Assembly (NCBI RefSeq): GCF_000331735.1
Contig: NC_020126.1
Coordinates: forward strand, 3,100,001 to 3,164,000
Source: Myxococcus stipitatus DSM 14675
Lineage (GTDB): Bacteria; Myxococcota; Myxococcia; Myxococcales; Myxococcaceae
DNA length: 64,000 nucleotides
Direction: 5' to 3'
The translations under genes and the position numbers were made by a program. Below are positions 34,928-43,084 of the stretch, in pieces (within the stretch, counting starts at the first letter, position 1; each line of letters starts with the position of its first letter). The notes beneath the pieces were generated by a model that ran no database searches, was not told the origin of the DNA, and was given only the letters and a program-made list of their open reading frames with translations.

Positions 34928-37900
34928 GGCGTGGCCTCCAAGGGGGGCATGGATTTGAGGAGCTGATCGACGATGGGCCCCATGGGGATGCCCCGGATCT
35001 CGTCGATGCTGACCAGCCGCGCCAGCCCGCCCATGGTGATGCTGAGGCTGCCGAAGCCGTGGTTGAAGTTCACGCGCACGTGCTCGGGGTATCCCAGCCG
35101 CAAGGCATAGCGGACGCGGTTGGTGGCGGGGTCCACCTGCCGAGGGTCTTCCAAGTCGAGCAGGTCGAGCAGGTGCCGGTTGCCGATGCGGAGAATCTCC
35201 GCGCGCCCGTTGACGCTGCGGTCCTTGGCGGAGATGACCACGGCGGCGTTGCCATCGAAGGGCTCGCCTCGGGAGGACTGCACGCCGGTGGCGCGAACGC
35301 GCGCTTCGAGCGTGGAGTGTCTGCCCTGCCAGTCGAGCAACCACTGCCCGGTGATGCGCCCGCCGCGCACGCCCATCTCCAGCTGTGTCATGGAGACCAG
35401 GTTCTGGTTGATGGCCAGGTTGCCCGCCATCGGCGCGATGGAGAGCTGCGGCGTGGTGATGCGCGTCGCGGACACGAAGCCGCTGCGCTCGAGCAGCGGG
35501 TGCTGGTCGGCGAAGCGCAGCATCGGGTACGGGTTCATGTTGACGTCGCTCGTCAGCCGCAGCTGTCCGTCGACGAACTCGATGTTCTCCGTGAGCGGGA
35601 CGTTTCCCTCGAGCCCCTCGACGGCGATGCCCTTCTCGGGCAGCCGGACATTCACGTTCTGGAGGAGCAGGCTGGAGAACGTCCGGAAGACCACGAGGTC
35701 GGGGGAGGCGACGCGGAACTCGACGGAGACCTTGCCGCTGCTCTCCAACTGGTCGGGCCGCGCGAGCTTGGACAGGTCCTGCGCGAGCTCGCCTCGGAGC
35801 GCCAGCCGGCGCCGCTCGTCGCTGAGGTCCAGCCGGCCTCGCACCTTCAGCTCGGTGCTCGTGCCCGGGTTGGACAGCTGGAAGTCGGGGACGTGGACCA
35901 CGCCCGACGTCTTCCGCCGCGCGGTGAAGGACAGCGCCAGGTCCTGGACCGGATAGGGCAGGGCGGGCTTCTGCTCGAGCGAGCGCGCCTTCAGGTTCTG
36001 CGTCACCGCGATTTCGTCCGAGTCCCACGGCAGGGCGAAGTCCGCGGTGGTGTCACTGGCGAGGTCCGCGAAGGACAGCCGGCGGTCATGCATGCCGACG
36101 GTGAGCTTCTCCGCTGTCAGGTTGCTGCGGACGTTCCGCTTCGCCCCTTCTCCGTGGGAGTCGATGCGCCAGTGAATCGCGGGGATGTTGATGAAGAGGA
36201 CGTCATCCCTCCATCGGATGCCGCGTGCATCCAGCTCGACATGGCCCTCGTAGGCAGCGGACTTCTGGAGGTCCTTCGCGAGCACGAGGTCGCCCTCGGA
36301 GGAGATGTCCGAGATGACGCCGAGCAGGGTGCCATGCAAATCGAGCTTCAGCGCGAACCGCGAGGACTCCATCGCGGCGGGTACGCGGAAGCGGGCCAGC
36401 AGCGGGGACAGCTTCCCGAGGGGCGGAAGGTCCGCGGTCACATCGGCGCGCAGCGCTCGGGCCTTCCGGTCGAAGGACAGCGCGGCGTCGACGGTCGCCA
36501 TCACCCCCGCCTTGCTGGTGACGCCCAGACGGACGGACGGCTTGCGGCGGTCGACGTCCAGGGTGAAGGTCTGGTGTTGGGTCCCAATCTCGAGCGTCCC
36601 CGCGCGCAGCCCCTCGGCCCGGACGTCCAGCTCGCCCTGGTGGCGCCAGGCGTCTCCGCGTGAGCGCAGTACGAGCGCGACGCTGCTGGCCACGACATCG
36701 TCCCAGGTGGGCCGCTGCAGGCGCAGCTCCGTCTGGTGGTCCACGCGGGGCGCCGCGGAGAAGAGGGCGGACGCGGTGCCCTTGGAGGTGAGGCCCACGG
36801 CCAGGTCCTTCCAGCCCAGGCGCGCGGCGATGTCGTCGGGCAGGAAGGGACGCGCGACGACGAGGTCGGGCGTCTGGACCTCCAGCGCGTACGCCACGTC
36901 CGTGGCGCCCTTGGTGGCGTTCAGCGTCGCGTGCATGTCGCCCACGTCGAGCGTCAGGGCTCCACGCGCGCGGCTGAGCCGAGGGTCTTCCCGATGCGGG
37001 AACACGTCCGAGGCGTCGAGCTTCACGTGCATGGGCCCCTCGAGCACCTCGCGCCCATCCGCCGTGACGACGTGCAGCTCACCCACGGGAAGGTCCGCGC
37101 TCAAGATGAACGGAGGCTCTCCGACCAGCGGCGCCTTGAACTGGAGCTTCAGCCGCTCGGCCTTCGCGCGGAGTCCTCCCGCGAGGGCATCCAGGGAGGG
37201 CACGTGGGCTGTCAGCGTCGCGTCCCCCGCGAAGCCGAGCGCGGAGGCGGGCTCGGGCCGGAGCTGGTGGCCCTCGAGTTCTCCATGGGCCTTCGGGACA
37301 TGCAGCGTGGTGGGGCCGTCGACCGCGAGCCCTTGGAGCGTGAAGGCCACTTGCGCGGCCAGTCCCCGAGGCGTGTCCGGGGTCGCCACGACGGAGACGC
37401 GTCCACTCCCGAGGGCCACCTGAAGCGCGTCCTGGGTCATCCGGAGCGAGGAGACCTCGACGTCCAGGCCGAGCTTGCCCTGCGCTCCGAGCGTTGGAAG
37501 GGCGCTCAGCGTGACGTCCCGCGCATCCAGATGGGCCTTGCCACGTTCGAGCGCGACGGGACGCAGCTCGGGAGGGATGGCTTGCAGCAGCCGGGCGAGG
37601 TCGACATCGGCGAGCGCCTTCGTCACGAGCACCGGCACCTCCGCCGCGTCGGGGAGCACCGCGAGGACTTCGACGTGGGTGCTGTCGGTGACCTGCGTGC
37701 GCTCCAGCTCGAGGACGGTCTGTTGCTTCTCCGCATCGAACCTCGCGATGGCGGAGCCGTGCAGCAAGGGGCGGACGGTGAAGCGCGCGTCAAAGGACTG
37801 GCGGACGACGTCGAGGTCCACCCGCACGCGCGCCTCCGTGGCTCCGGCCTCGAGTGACAGGGCGAGCTCCAGCGCGGCGTCACCGGTGGGCTCGGTGGAA

Positions 37901-38613
37901 CCTTGTCGGCTCAGCGCCAGGGGCAGCGGCGTCCCGGGCTGTCCCAGATTCGCGAAGAGCTTCCAGGCTCCCTCCTGTTGCTTCGCTTCGACGAGGGCCG
38001 CGAGCCCGTCCAGGGACCAGCGCTCCACCACGTCGCCGTTGCGCACGCGGAGGTACTTCAACGACACACCCGACACTTCAATCTTCCCGACGGGTGGCGC
38101 CGAGGCCAGGAAGGCCGCGAGCTGACGCGAGGTCCCGAGCGAAGGCTCCGCGGGCACCGGCTCGGATGGAGTCGTGGACCCGCTCAGCGCGGTGAGGGAC
38201 GTGGGGCCCGCGTCGTCGGCCACGAGGGTGAGCGCCACCTCGCGCACGGCCACCCGCTCGACCCGCGTGGGGCCTCCGAGGAGGGAGCCCAGGGACCACT
38301 GCGCCTCGACGGTGCCGATGCGCAAGAGTTCGGGGGCGGCGCCTTGAAGCGGCGCGGGCGTTCGCACCACGAGCCCTTCGATGCGCAGCCCCGAGAGCAG
38401 CGCGACCCGCGCCGTCCGATAGTCGAGCTGTACACCCGTGGCGGCTTCCACCCGAGGGAGGATTTGTTGCTTCAGCCCGGGGTGGTCGAGGTGGTGGAGC
38501 GCGACCACCGTCGCGGCCAGCGCGAGCGTGAAGAGGCCGACGAGTCCCAGGAGCACACCAGCGAGGGGGCGAACCCATCGCCGACGAGGCCTGTCTGCTT
38601 GGGGAGAGTCCAT
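34924..38613 (-). CDS. AsmA-superfamily YdbH-like membrane protein
   Basis: A 1229-aa inner-membrane-anchored protein. A basic N-terminus is followed by one membrane helix (about 14-40, LAGVLLGLVGLFTLALAATV). The rest is a long beta-rich periplasmic region with the AsmA-like N-terminal pattern (ILPRVEAATGVQLDYRTARVALLSGLRIEGL) and repeated short beta segments. AsmA/YdbH/YhdP proteins form a hydrophobic groove that carries phospholipids between membranes. The YdbL-like neighbour favours YdbH. The ATG at 38613 is preferred to the upstream open frame because it begins the basic membrane anchor. No strong ribosome site was seen. Confidence 0.82.
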   Translation of the reverse strand: MDSPQADRPRRRWVRPLAGVLLGLVGLFTLALAATVVALHHLDHPGLKQQILPRVEAATGVQLDYRTARVALLSGLRIEGLVVRTPAPLQGAAPELLRIGTVEAQWSLGSLLGGPTRVERVAVREVALTLVADDAGPTSLTALSGSTTPSEPVPAEPSLGTSRQLAAFLASAPPVGKIEVSGVSLKYLRVRNGDVVERWSLDGLAALVEAKQQEGAWKLFANLGQPGTPLPLALSRQGSTEPTGDAALELALSLEAGATEARVRVDLDVVRQSFDARFTVRPLLHGSAIARFDAEKQQTVLELERTQVTDSTHVEVLAVLPDAAEVPVLVTKALADVDLARLLQAIPPELRPVALERGKAHLDARDVTLSALPTLGAQGKLGLDVEVSSLRMTQDALQVALGSGRVSVVATPDTPRGLAAQVAFTLQGLAVDGPTTLHVPKAHGELEGHQLRPEPASALGFAGDATLTAHVPSLDALAGGLRAKAERLKLQFKAPLVGEPPFILSADLPVGELHVVTADGREVLEGPMHVKLDASDVFPHREDPRLSRARGALTLDVGDMHATLNATKGATDVAYALEVQTPDLVVARPFLPDDIAARLGWKDLAVGLTSKGTASALFSAAPRVDHQTELRLQRPTWDDVVASSVALVLRSRGDAWRHQGELDVRAEGLRAGTLEIGTQHQTFTLDVDRRKPSVRLGVTSKAGVMATVDAALSFDRKARALRADVTADLPPLGKLSPLLARFRVPAAMESSRFALKLDLHGTLLGVISDISSEGDLVLAKDLQKSAAYEGHVELDARGIRWRDDVLFINIPAIHWRIDSHGEGAKRNVRSNLTAEKLTVGMHDRRLSFADLASDTTADFALPWDSDEIAVTQNLKARSLEQKPALPYPVQDLALSFTARRKTSGVVHVPDFQLSNPGTSTELKVRGRLDLSDERRRLALRGELAQDLSKLARPDQLESSGKVSVEFRVASPDLVVFRTFSSLLLQNVNVRLPEKGIAVEGLEGNVPLTENIEFVDGQLRLTSDVNMNPYPMLRFADQHPLLERSGFVSATRITTPQLSIAPMAGNLAINQNLVSMTQLEMGVRGGRITGQWLLDWQGRHSTLEARVRATGVQSSRGEPFDGNAAVVISAKDRSVNGRAEILRIGNRHLLDLLDLEDPRQVDPATNRVRYALRLGYPEHVRVNFNHGFGSLSITMGGLARLVSIDEIRGIPMGPIVDQLLKSMPPLEATP

Positions 38614-38750
38614 GGTGCTCGATGACGGCGCGCGAGCATCATCACGGGGCGCCTGGGCGAAGTCGAGGACCCGTTGCGGGCAAGCATGCAGGCGCAGGCC
38701 GGCAGCGGAGCGCCTCTGGCAGGCCCGAGTGGCGCCGCCCCCCGACGCGT

Positions 38751-39365
38751 TCACCCGATGGTGCGTGAATCCTCGGATTCGAACCGGTGAAACAGGCGGG
38801 TGCTCTCCTCGAGGAGCTCCGCGGCGGTGAGTGCTTGCTGCTCCTCGGACTCGCGGGCGTACCGCGCGAGCTTCTCGCCCAAGTCGACGAGCCCCTCCCG
38901 CAGGGAGCCCGAGGGTGGACTCCAGGTGGTTCCCGTCATGAACCCGAGCTCACGGGAGAACGAGCCGAAGTGGTGGTTCGTTCCGTGGGTGTGCAAGGAG
39001 GCGTGAGCCGGGTGCCGCGTCCTGAGCAGCGCGGCATTCCAGAGCTGCTTCAGGGCCGCGACCAGCGGAAGCGGGATGGGAGACCGGGCCATGTCGACGC
39101 CGGGCGTGGCGGGGCCTTCGAGTGGACTTCGACGGTGGCCATTCAAGATGGGCCAGAAATGCGTCGTCATTCGTGCCGAGACGACCTGGGCGTCGAGCCG
39201 CTTCTCCACGATGTAGACCGCCGATTCCGGGTCGAAGGACGGCAGGCTCACGGCATACAGGGACCCGCTCCCCTCGGGCATCAGGAGCCGCGAGACCGCT
39301 GAGCCGTAGTCGGACGCCGCGTTGTGGACGAAGGCGCCGGCTTCAGGGCGCAGGTGGTCGAGCAT
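38751..39365 (-). CDS. Hypothetical protein downstream of hflX
   Basis: A 204-aa protein of unknown function with no signal peptide. It is a mixed alpha/beta protein. Residues 125-140 have several His (HASLHTHGTNHHFGSFS) that might bind metal, and the C-terminal 50 residues are a charged amphipathic helix. The ATG lies 10 nt after the hflX stop, so it is co-transcribed with hflX. I know of no such partner for HflX. Confidence 0.6.
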   Translation of the reverse strand: MLDHLRPEAGAFVHNAASDYGSAVSRLLMPEGSGSLYAVSLPSFDPESAVYIVEKRLDAQVVSARMTTHFWPILNGHRRSPLEGPATPGVDMARSPIPLPLVAALKQLWNAALLRTRHPAHASLHTHGTNHHFGSFSRELGFMTGTTWSPPSGSLREGLVDLGEKLARYARESEEQQALTAAELLEESTRLFHRFESEDSRTIG

Positions 39366-39374
39366 GCTGTCTTC

Positions 39375-40802
39375 TTACTGGAAGGCCCGCGTCAGTCGAG
39401 CCACCGCAGCGGGAAGTCCTCGCACCCGGAGCTTCCGGCCGGTCTCGTCATACTCCTCGGCGAGCACCGTGGTGTTCTCGTACACCTCGCCGATGCGGCC
39501 CTGGCTGGCGTAGGGAATCACCAGCTCCGCCTCGACCATCGAGGCCTCGAAGTGCTGGATGATGACCTGACGCAACCTCGCCACGTCCTCCGGGCGATGC
39601 GCGGAGAGCAGCACGGCCTCCGGGTGCTCCGCGCGCAGGGCCTCCTGGGCCGCCTCGTCCAGCCGGTCGACCTTGTTCAGGAGCAGCTTGCTGGGCACCA
39701 CCTCCGCGCCAATCTCCCGGAGCACGGACCGCGTGACCTCCAGCTGGGCCTTCCAGGTCGGGTCGGACGCATCCACGACATAGAGCAGCAGCGACGCCTC
39801 CAGCGCTTCGTCGAGCGTGGAGCGGAACGACGCGACCAGGTCGTGCGGCAGCTTCTGGATGAAGCCCACGGTGTCGGAGACGAGCATCCGAGGACGGGTC
39901 TCCGGATGCAGCGCGCGCACCGTGGTGTCCAGCGTGGCGAAGAGCTGGTCGGCGACCAGGACCTCGCTGCCCGTCAGGGCGCGCATCAGCGAGGACTTGC
40001 CCGCGTTGGTGTAGCCGACCAGCGCCACCCGGAGCTGGTCCTTTCGGGCATACCTGCGCTGGTCCTGTTCCTTCTCGATGGCGGCGAGCCCCGCGCGCAG
40101 CTCCGCGAGCCGGTCGCGAATCTTGCGCCGGTCGAGCTCCACGGCGGAGTCGCCCGCGCCTCGGCCCTGCTGGCGCTCGCTGCCACCCGAGGACTCTCGC
40201 AACCGAGGTGCGAGATAGCTGAGGCGGGCAATCTCGACCTGCATCCGCGCCTCGTGGCTGCGCGCGTGCCGATGGAAGATGTCGACAATCACGCCCGCGC
40301 GGTCCAGCACCAGGGCGCCCGTGGCCTTCTCGAGGTTGCGGAGCTGGCTCGGGGAGAGCTCGTGGTCGACGACCACCACCGTGGGGCGGGGACCTTCCAG
40401 CATGGGCTCGGACATCAGCGCGGTGTCCTCGCCCTCTTCGTCCTCCTCCTCGTCGGGCGCGGCGTCTTCGGCGCCCTCGGGGGCTTGCTCGGTGTCCTCC
40501 TCTTCCTCCTGGGCCTCCCACTTCTCACGGGCCTTGGAGGTCCGGTTGCGTGCGCCCGAGGTGATGACGCCCGGTCCACCGGTGAGGTCGGCCAGGTCCT
40601 TGAGCTTGCCCTTGCCGAGCACCGTTCCCGTCGCGAGCTTCCGGCGGCGCTGGGACACCGTCGCCACCGCGTCGTAGCCGAGGGTGTGCACCAACCGGCG
40701 CAGCTCCTCGAGGTCCGCGGAGTGCTCCGTGTCCGTGACGGAGGGGAACTGGACGCCCACGAGGACAGCGCGGGGACGGGCGGCGGAGGCGGGCTTCGAC
40801 AT
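39375..40802 (-). CDS. hflX: GTPase HflX
   Basis: A 475-aa HflX-type GTPase, which splits stalled ribosomes after stress. The N-terminal HflX domain (about 10-250) contains a family-typical basic strand and the helical linker RKIRDRLAELRAGLAAIE. The G domain shows G1 GYTNAGKSS (263-271), G3 DTVGFIQ and G4 NKVD. An acidic insertion at about 98-126 (almost only Glu, Asp and Ala) is absent from the usual bacterial HflX. The family average is about 400-440 aa, so the excess is mostly this insert. Confidence 0.95.
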   Translation of the reverse strand: MSKPASAARPRAVLVGVQFPSVTDTEHSADLEELRRLVHTLGYDAVATVSQRRRKLATGTVLGKGKLKDLADLTGGPGVITSGARNRTSKAREKWEAQEEEEDTEQAPEGAEDAAPDEEEDEEGEDTALMSEPMLEGPRPTVVVVDHELSPSQLRNLEKATGALVLDRAGVIVDIFHRHARSHEARMQVEIARLSYLAPRLRESSGGSERQQGRGAGDSAVELDRRKIRDRLAELRAGLAAIEKEQDQRRYARKDQLRVALVGYTNAGKSSLMRALTGSEVLVADQLFATLDTTVRALHPETRPRMLVSDTVGFIQKLPHDLVASFRSTLDEALEASLLLYVVDASDPTWKAQLEVTRSVLREIGAEVVPSKLLLNKVDRLDEAAQEALRAEHPEAVLLSAHRPEDVARLRQVIIQHFEASMVEAELVIPYASQGRIGEVYENTTVLAEEYDETGRKLRVRGLPAAVARLTRAFQ

Positions 40803-40826
40803 GGAGCGCTCGTAACACGCTCGGGG

Positions 40827-42293
40827 TCAGGATTCGTTGAAGATCTCCACCAGCGCCCCCCGGACGATGTCCTTCAACGCACGCGTGGCGATGGGGGCTC
40901 CCCTGCTCCTGACCGTCAGCGTCGACAGGTCGAGCTTCCAGCGTTGCGGCTCTGGGAAGCTGTCCGCCATCTCTCGAAGTCGGGAGCCGAACTTTCGCGC
41001 CTCGACGTCGATGGAGAAGTGGGAGTCGGACAGTTCATCGGTGTCGCCATCCGTGGAGAGAAGAGAGATGCGATAGACGCGGATCCTCTTCTCGTCGTCC
41101 GAAGACCGGCCGAAGGAAAGCTTGGAGCGGTTGCCCTCGGCGTCGGGCGTCGCGCTGTGGACCTCGAAGGAAATCTCCTTCGACTGGGAGAGCAGCCGAG
41201 ACAGTGCCCGGCATTGCGCCCCAGGCGCACCACCGGGAGCAGGCGAGTAGTTCTTCGCCTCCTCGAGGTTCGCTTGCCTGGCGAACTCAGGTGGAATCAG
41301 GGCGTTCTTCAGGTTGGCGCCCTTGAAGATGGCCCCCTTGAGGTTGTTCGTCATGAACGTCGCGTCGCGGAGGTCGGCGCCGGTGAAGTCGCAGTGGCTC
41401 AGGTCGCAGTCCGAGAAGACAGCATCCTTGAGCGAGGCTCCACGGAAGAGGGAGCCCCTCAGCTTCCATCCGATGATGTACGTGTCGAGGTCCCAGGTGG
41501 TCTTCCGGGTCATCTTGGCCTTCGTGAAGTCACACTCCAGGGCCTTGACGTAGGGCGTCCTGACGACGGTCGTGAGGTTCGCCTGCTGGAAGTTCGAGCC
41601 GCTGATGTCCCTCGGCTTGCGGACGTTCGCGGGCCAGAAGGAGTCGTCCAGGGCCATTCCCGCGTAGTTCCCCTTCGGGGCGGCCGCGGGCTTCTGCATC
41701 CTGGGGCCCTTGGGCTCCTGGGCCTTCTTGGGCGGCGCTGCTTTCGGCTCGCTCCACACATCGAACGCGGTGGTCGGAAAGAGGTGCCCCTCCACGAGGT
41801 GCGCCAGGTACTTCGCATCCGTCACCTCGACCTGGAGGTCGAAGCCATGCATGCGCTCCCAGGCCGCCTCGAGGAAGGCTCCGAAGCCTTTGTCCTGGAG
41901 GGGGGAGAGCTCCGCACGGGCCTTCTCGAGCTTCCACTCGTGGAGGTCATTGTGCCGCTCGAGGAGCTTCACGCGCTGGATGTAGCGAGGCGTGTTCTCC
42001 GCGTGCCAGTCCTCCTTGTACCGGGGCCACGACACCTCATCGAGGAGTGGCGAGCGGGCCTTGGCGACCTTCTTCGCCAGGGCCTTGCGCAGCTTCGCCA
42101 CCTCCTTCGGAGCGCCCCGGACCAGGTCCGGTGTGTCATCGGCGCGCTTCCGGGCGTCGATGAGCAGCAGCAGTGCGAAGGACCGGGTCGTCGCGTAGTC
42201 CTTCATGCCGCCCGCGAAGCCCGTCAGGCAGTGCAGCGTGACGCTCTTTCCCTCGAGCGTCCCCACCCGAACATAGTAGCAGTCCGACGACAT
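40827..42293 (-). CDS. Pentapeptide-repeat protein
   Basis: A 488-aa protein. The central part (about 235-345) has A(D/N)LxxA(K/T)F-type pentapeptide repeats (ISGSNFQQANLTTVV, FRGASLKDAVFSDCDLSHCDFTGADLRDATF), which fold as a right-handed quadrilateral beta-helix. Flanking regions (about 1-200 and 360-488) match no family I recognise; a Lys/Pro/Ala-rich linker is near 190-215. No signal peptide was seen. Such helices bind DNA gyrase or act as scaffolds in other proteins, but no evidence fixes a role here. It is 24 bp upstream of hflX. Confidence 0.8.
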   Translation of the reverse strand: MSSDCYYVRVGTLEGKSVTLHCLTGFAGGMKDYATTRSFALLLLIDARKRADDTPDLVRGAPKEVAKLRKALAKKVAKARSPLLDEVSWPRYKEDWHAENTPRYIQRVKLLERHNDLHEWKLEKARAELSPLQDKGFGAFLEAAWERMHGFDLQVEVTDAKYLAHLVEGHLFPTTAFDVWSEPKAAPPKKAQEPKGPRMQKPAAAPKGNYAGMALDDSFWPANVRKPRDISGSNFQQANLTTVVRTPYVKALECDFTKAKMTRKTTWDLDTYIIGWKLRGSLFRGASLKDAVFSDCDLSHCDFTGADLRDATFMTNNLKGAIFKGANLKNALIPPEFARQANLEEAKNYSPAPGGAPGAQCRALSRLLSQSKEISFEVHSATPDAEGNRSKLSFGRSSDDEKRIRVYRISLLSTDGDTDELSDSHFSIDVEARKFGSRLREMADSFPEPQRWKLDLSTLTVRSRGAPIATRALKDIVRGALVEIFNES

Positions 42294-42352
42294 GTGTCCC
42301 TCCCCGGTGTGTCAGGCGGGGAGGGACTCTACGCGACTCTTGCCACTCAGTT

Positions 42353-43030
42353 TCAAGTGGAGAGGGGGGCGGCGAGCCGGATGCGGACGCCGAAGCCAAT
42401 CCACAGGTGGAAGGCGCGCTCTCGGAGTTTCTCGCTGCCGGAGCCGGTCGGCAGCTTCACGTCGAGCGTGTCGTACCAGCCGCCCGTGACGCCGAGGAAG
42501 AGTCCGGCCCAGAAGTTCCCTCCGAAGTTCTTGTCGCCTCCGGCTTGGAGCGTGAAGTCAGGGCCGGAGTAGGTGATGTCGGCGTCCGGCACGTGGATGG
42601 AGGACTTGTCGTAGCCGAGCGACAGGCCCGACCAGACATCGACAGGGCCGGAGGGAATCCAGTGGTAGTTGGCCTGGAGGCCGAAGCGGAAGTTGCCGCC
42701 CTTGCACGCCTGGTCCTCCGCGCACTGCACGCGCATCTGCGCGTACGAGAACTGAACCCAGGGGCCGACCTCGACGTGTGAGCCGATCCGGAGCGTGGGC
42801 TCCAGGATGACGGAGAAGAGTCCCTTGTAGACCTCGTAGAGGTAGACAGGCTCGGGGGGCGTGTCCTCCATCCCTCCTCCGGGGATGAAGTAGCCCCCTC
42901 GTGCGGAGAGTGCGAGCCAGGTTGGAAATCCGCCTTCCTGCTCCGGGCGTTCCTCCGCGAAGGCGGGCGAAGACACGAAGAGTGAAAGCAGGACCAGCAC
43001 CTGCGCGGTGGGACGAGAGAGCGTTTGCAT
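42353..43030 (-). CDS. Outer-membrane-type beta-barrel protein
   Basis: A 225-aa exported protein with a signal peptide (about 1-25, PAFA) and alternating beta strands (GGYFIPGGGM, WVQFSYAQMRVQ, FRFGLQANYHWIP, HLWIGFGVRIRL) typical of small eight-stranded barrels. A single Cys pair (Cys103, Cys109) lies in a loop. No specific family was recognised. The start at 43030 has GAAGG a few bases upstream and lies 54 bp from the divergent PPC-like lipoprotein gene. Confidence 0.7.
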   Translation of the reverse strand: MQTLSRPTAQVLVLLSLFVSSPAFAEERPEQEGGFPTWLALSARGGYFIPGGGMEDTPPEPVYLYEVYKGLFSVILEPTLRIGSHVEVGPWVQFSYAQMRVQCAEDQACKGGNFRFGLQANYHWIPSGPVDVWSGLSLGYDKSSIHVPDADITYSGPDFTLQAGGDKNFGGNFWAGLFLGVTGGWYDTLDVKLPTGSGSEKLRERAFHLWIGFGVRIRLAAPLST

Positions 43031-43084
43031 GCGCGAGCCTTCGGTTATTACGGTCGCTCGACGGTCGTCAACCCAAGGTTCCCG

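Noticed and set aside
30975..34958. Plus-strand 1327-codon open frame
   Set aside because: Runs opposite the propeller/TPR gene and is low-complexity Arg/His/Gln-rich. No motif, and it would overlap well-supported genes.
39324..42572. Plus-strand 1082-codon open frame
   Set aside because: Antisense to hflX and the pentapeptide-repeat gene, both with clear motifs. The translation is compositionally biased.
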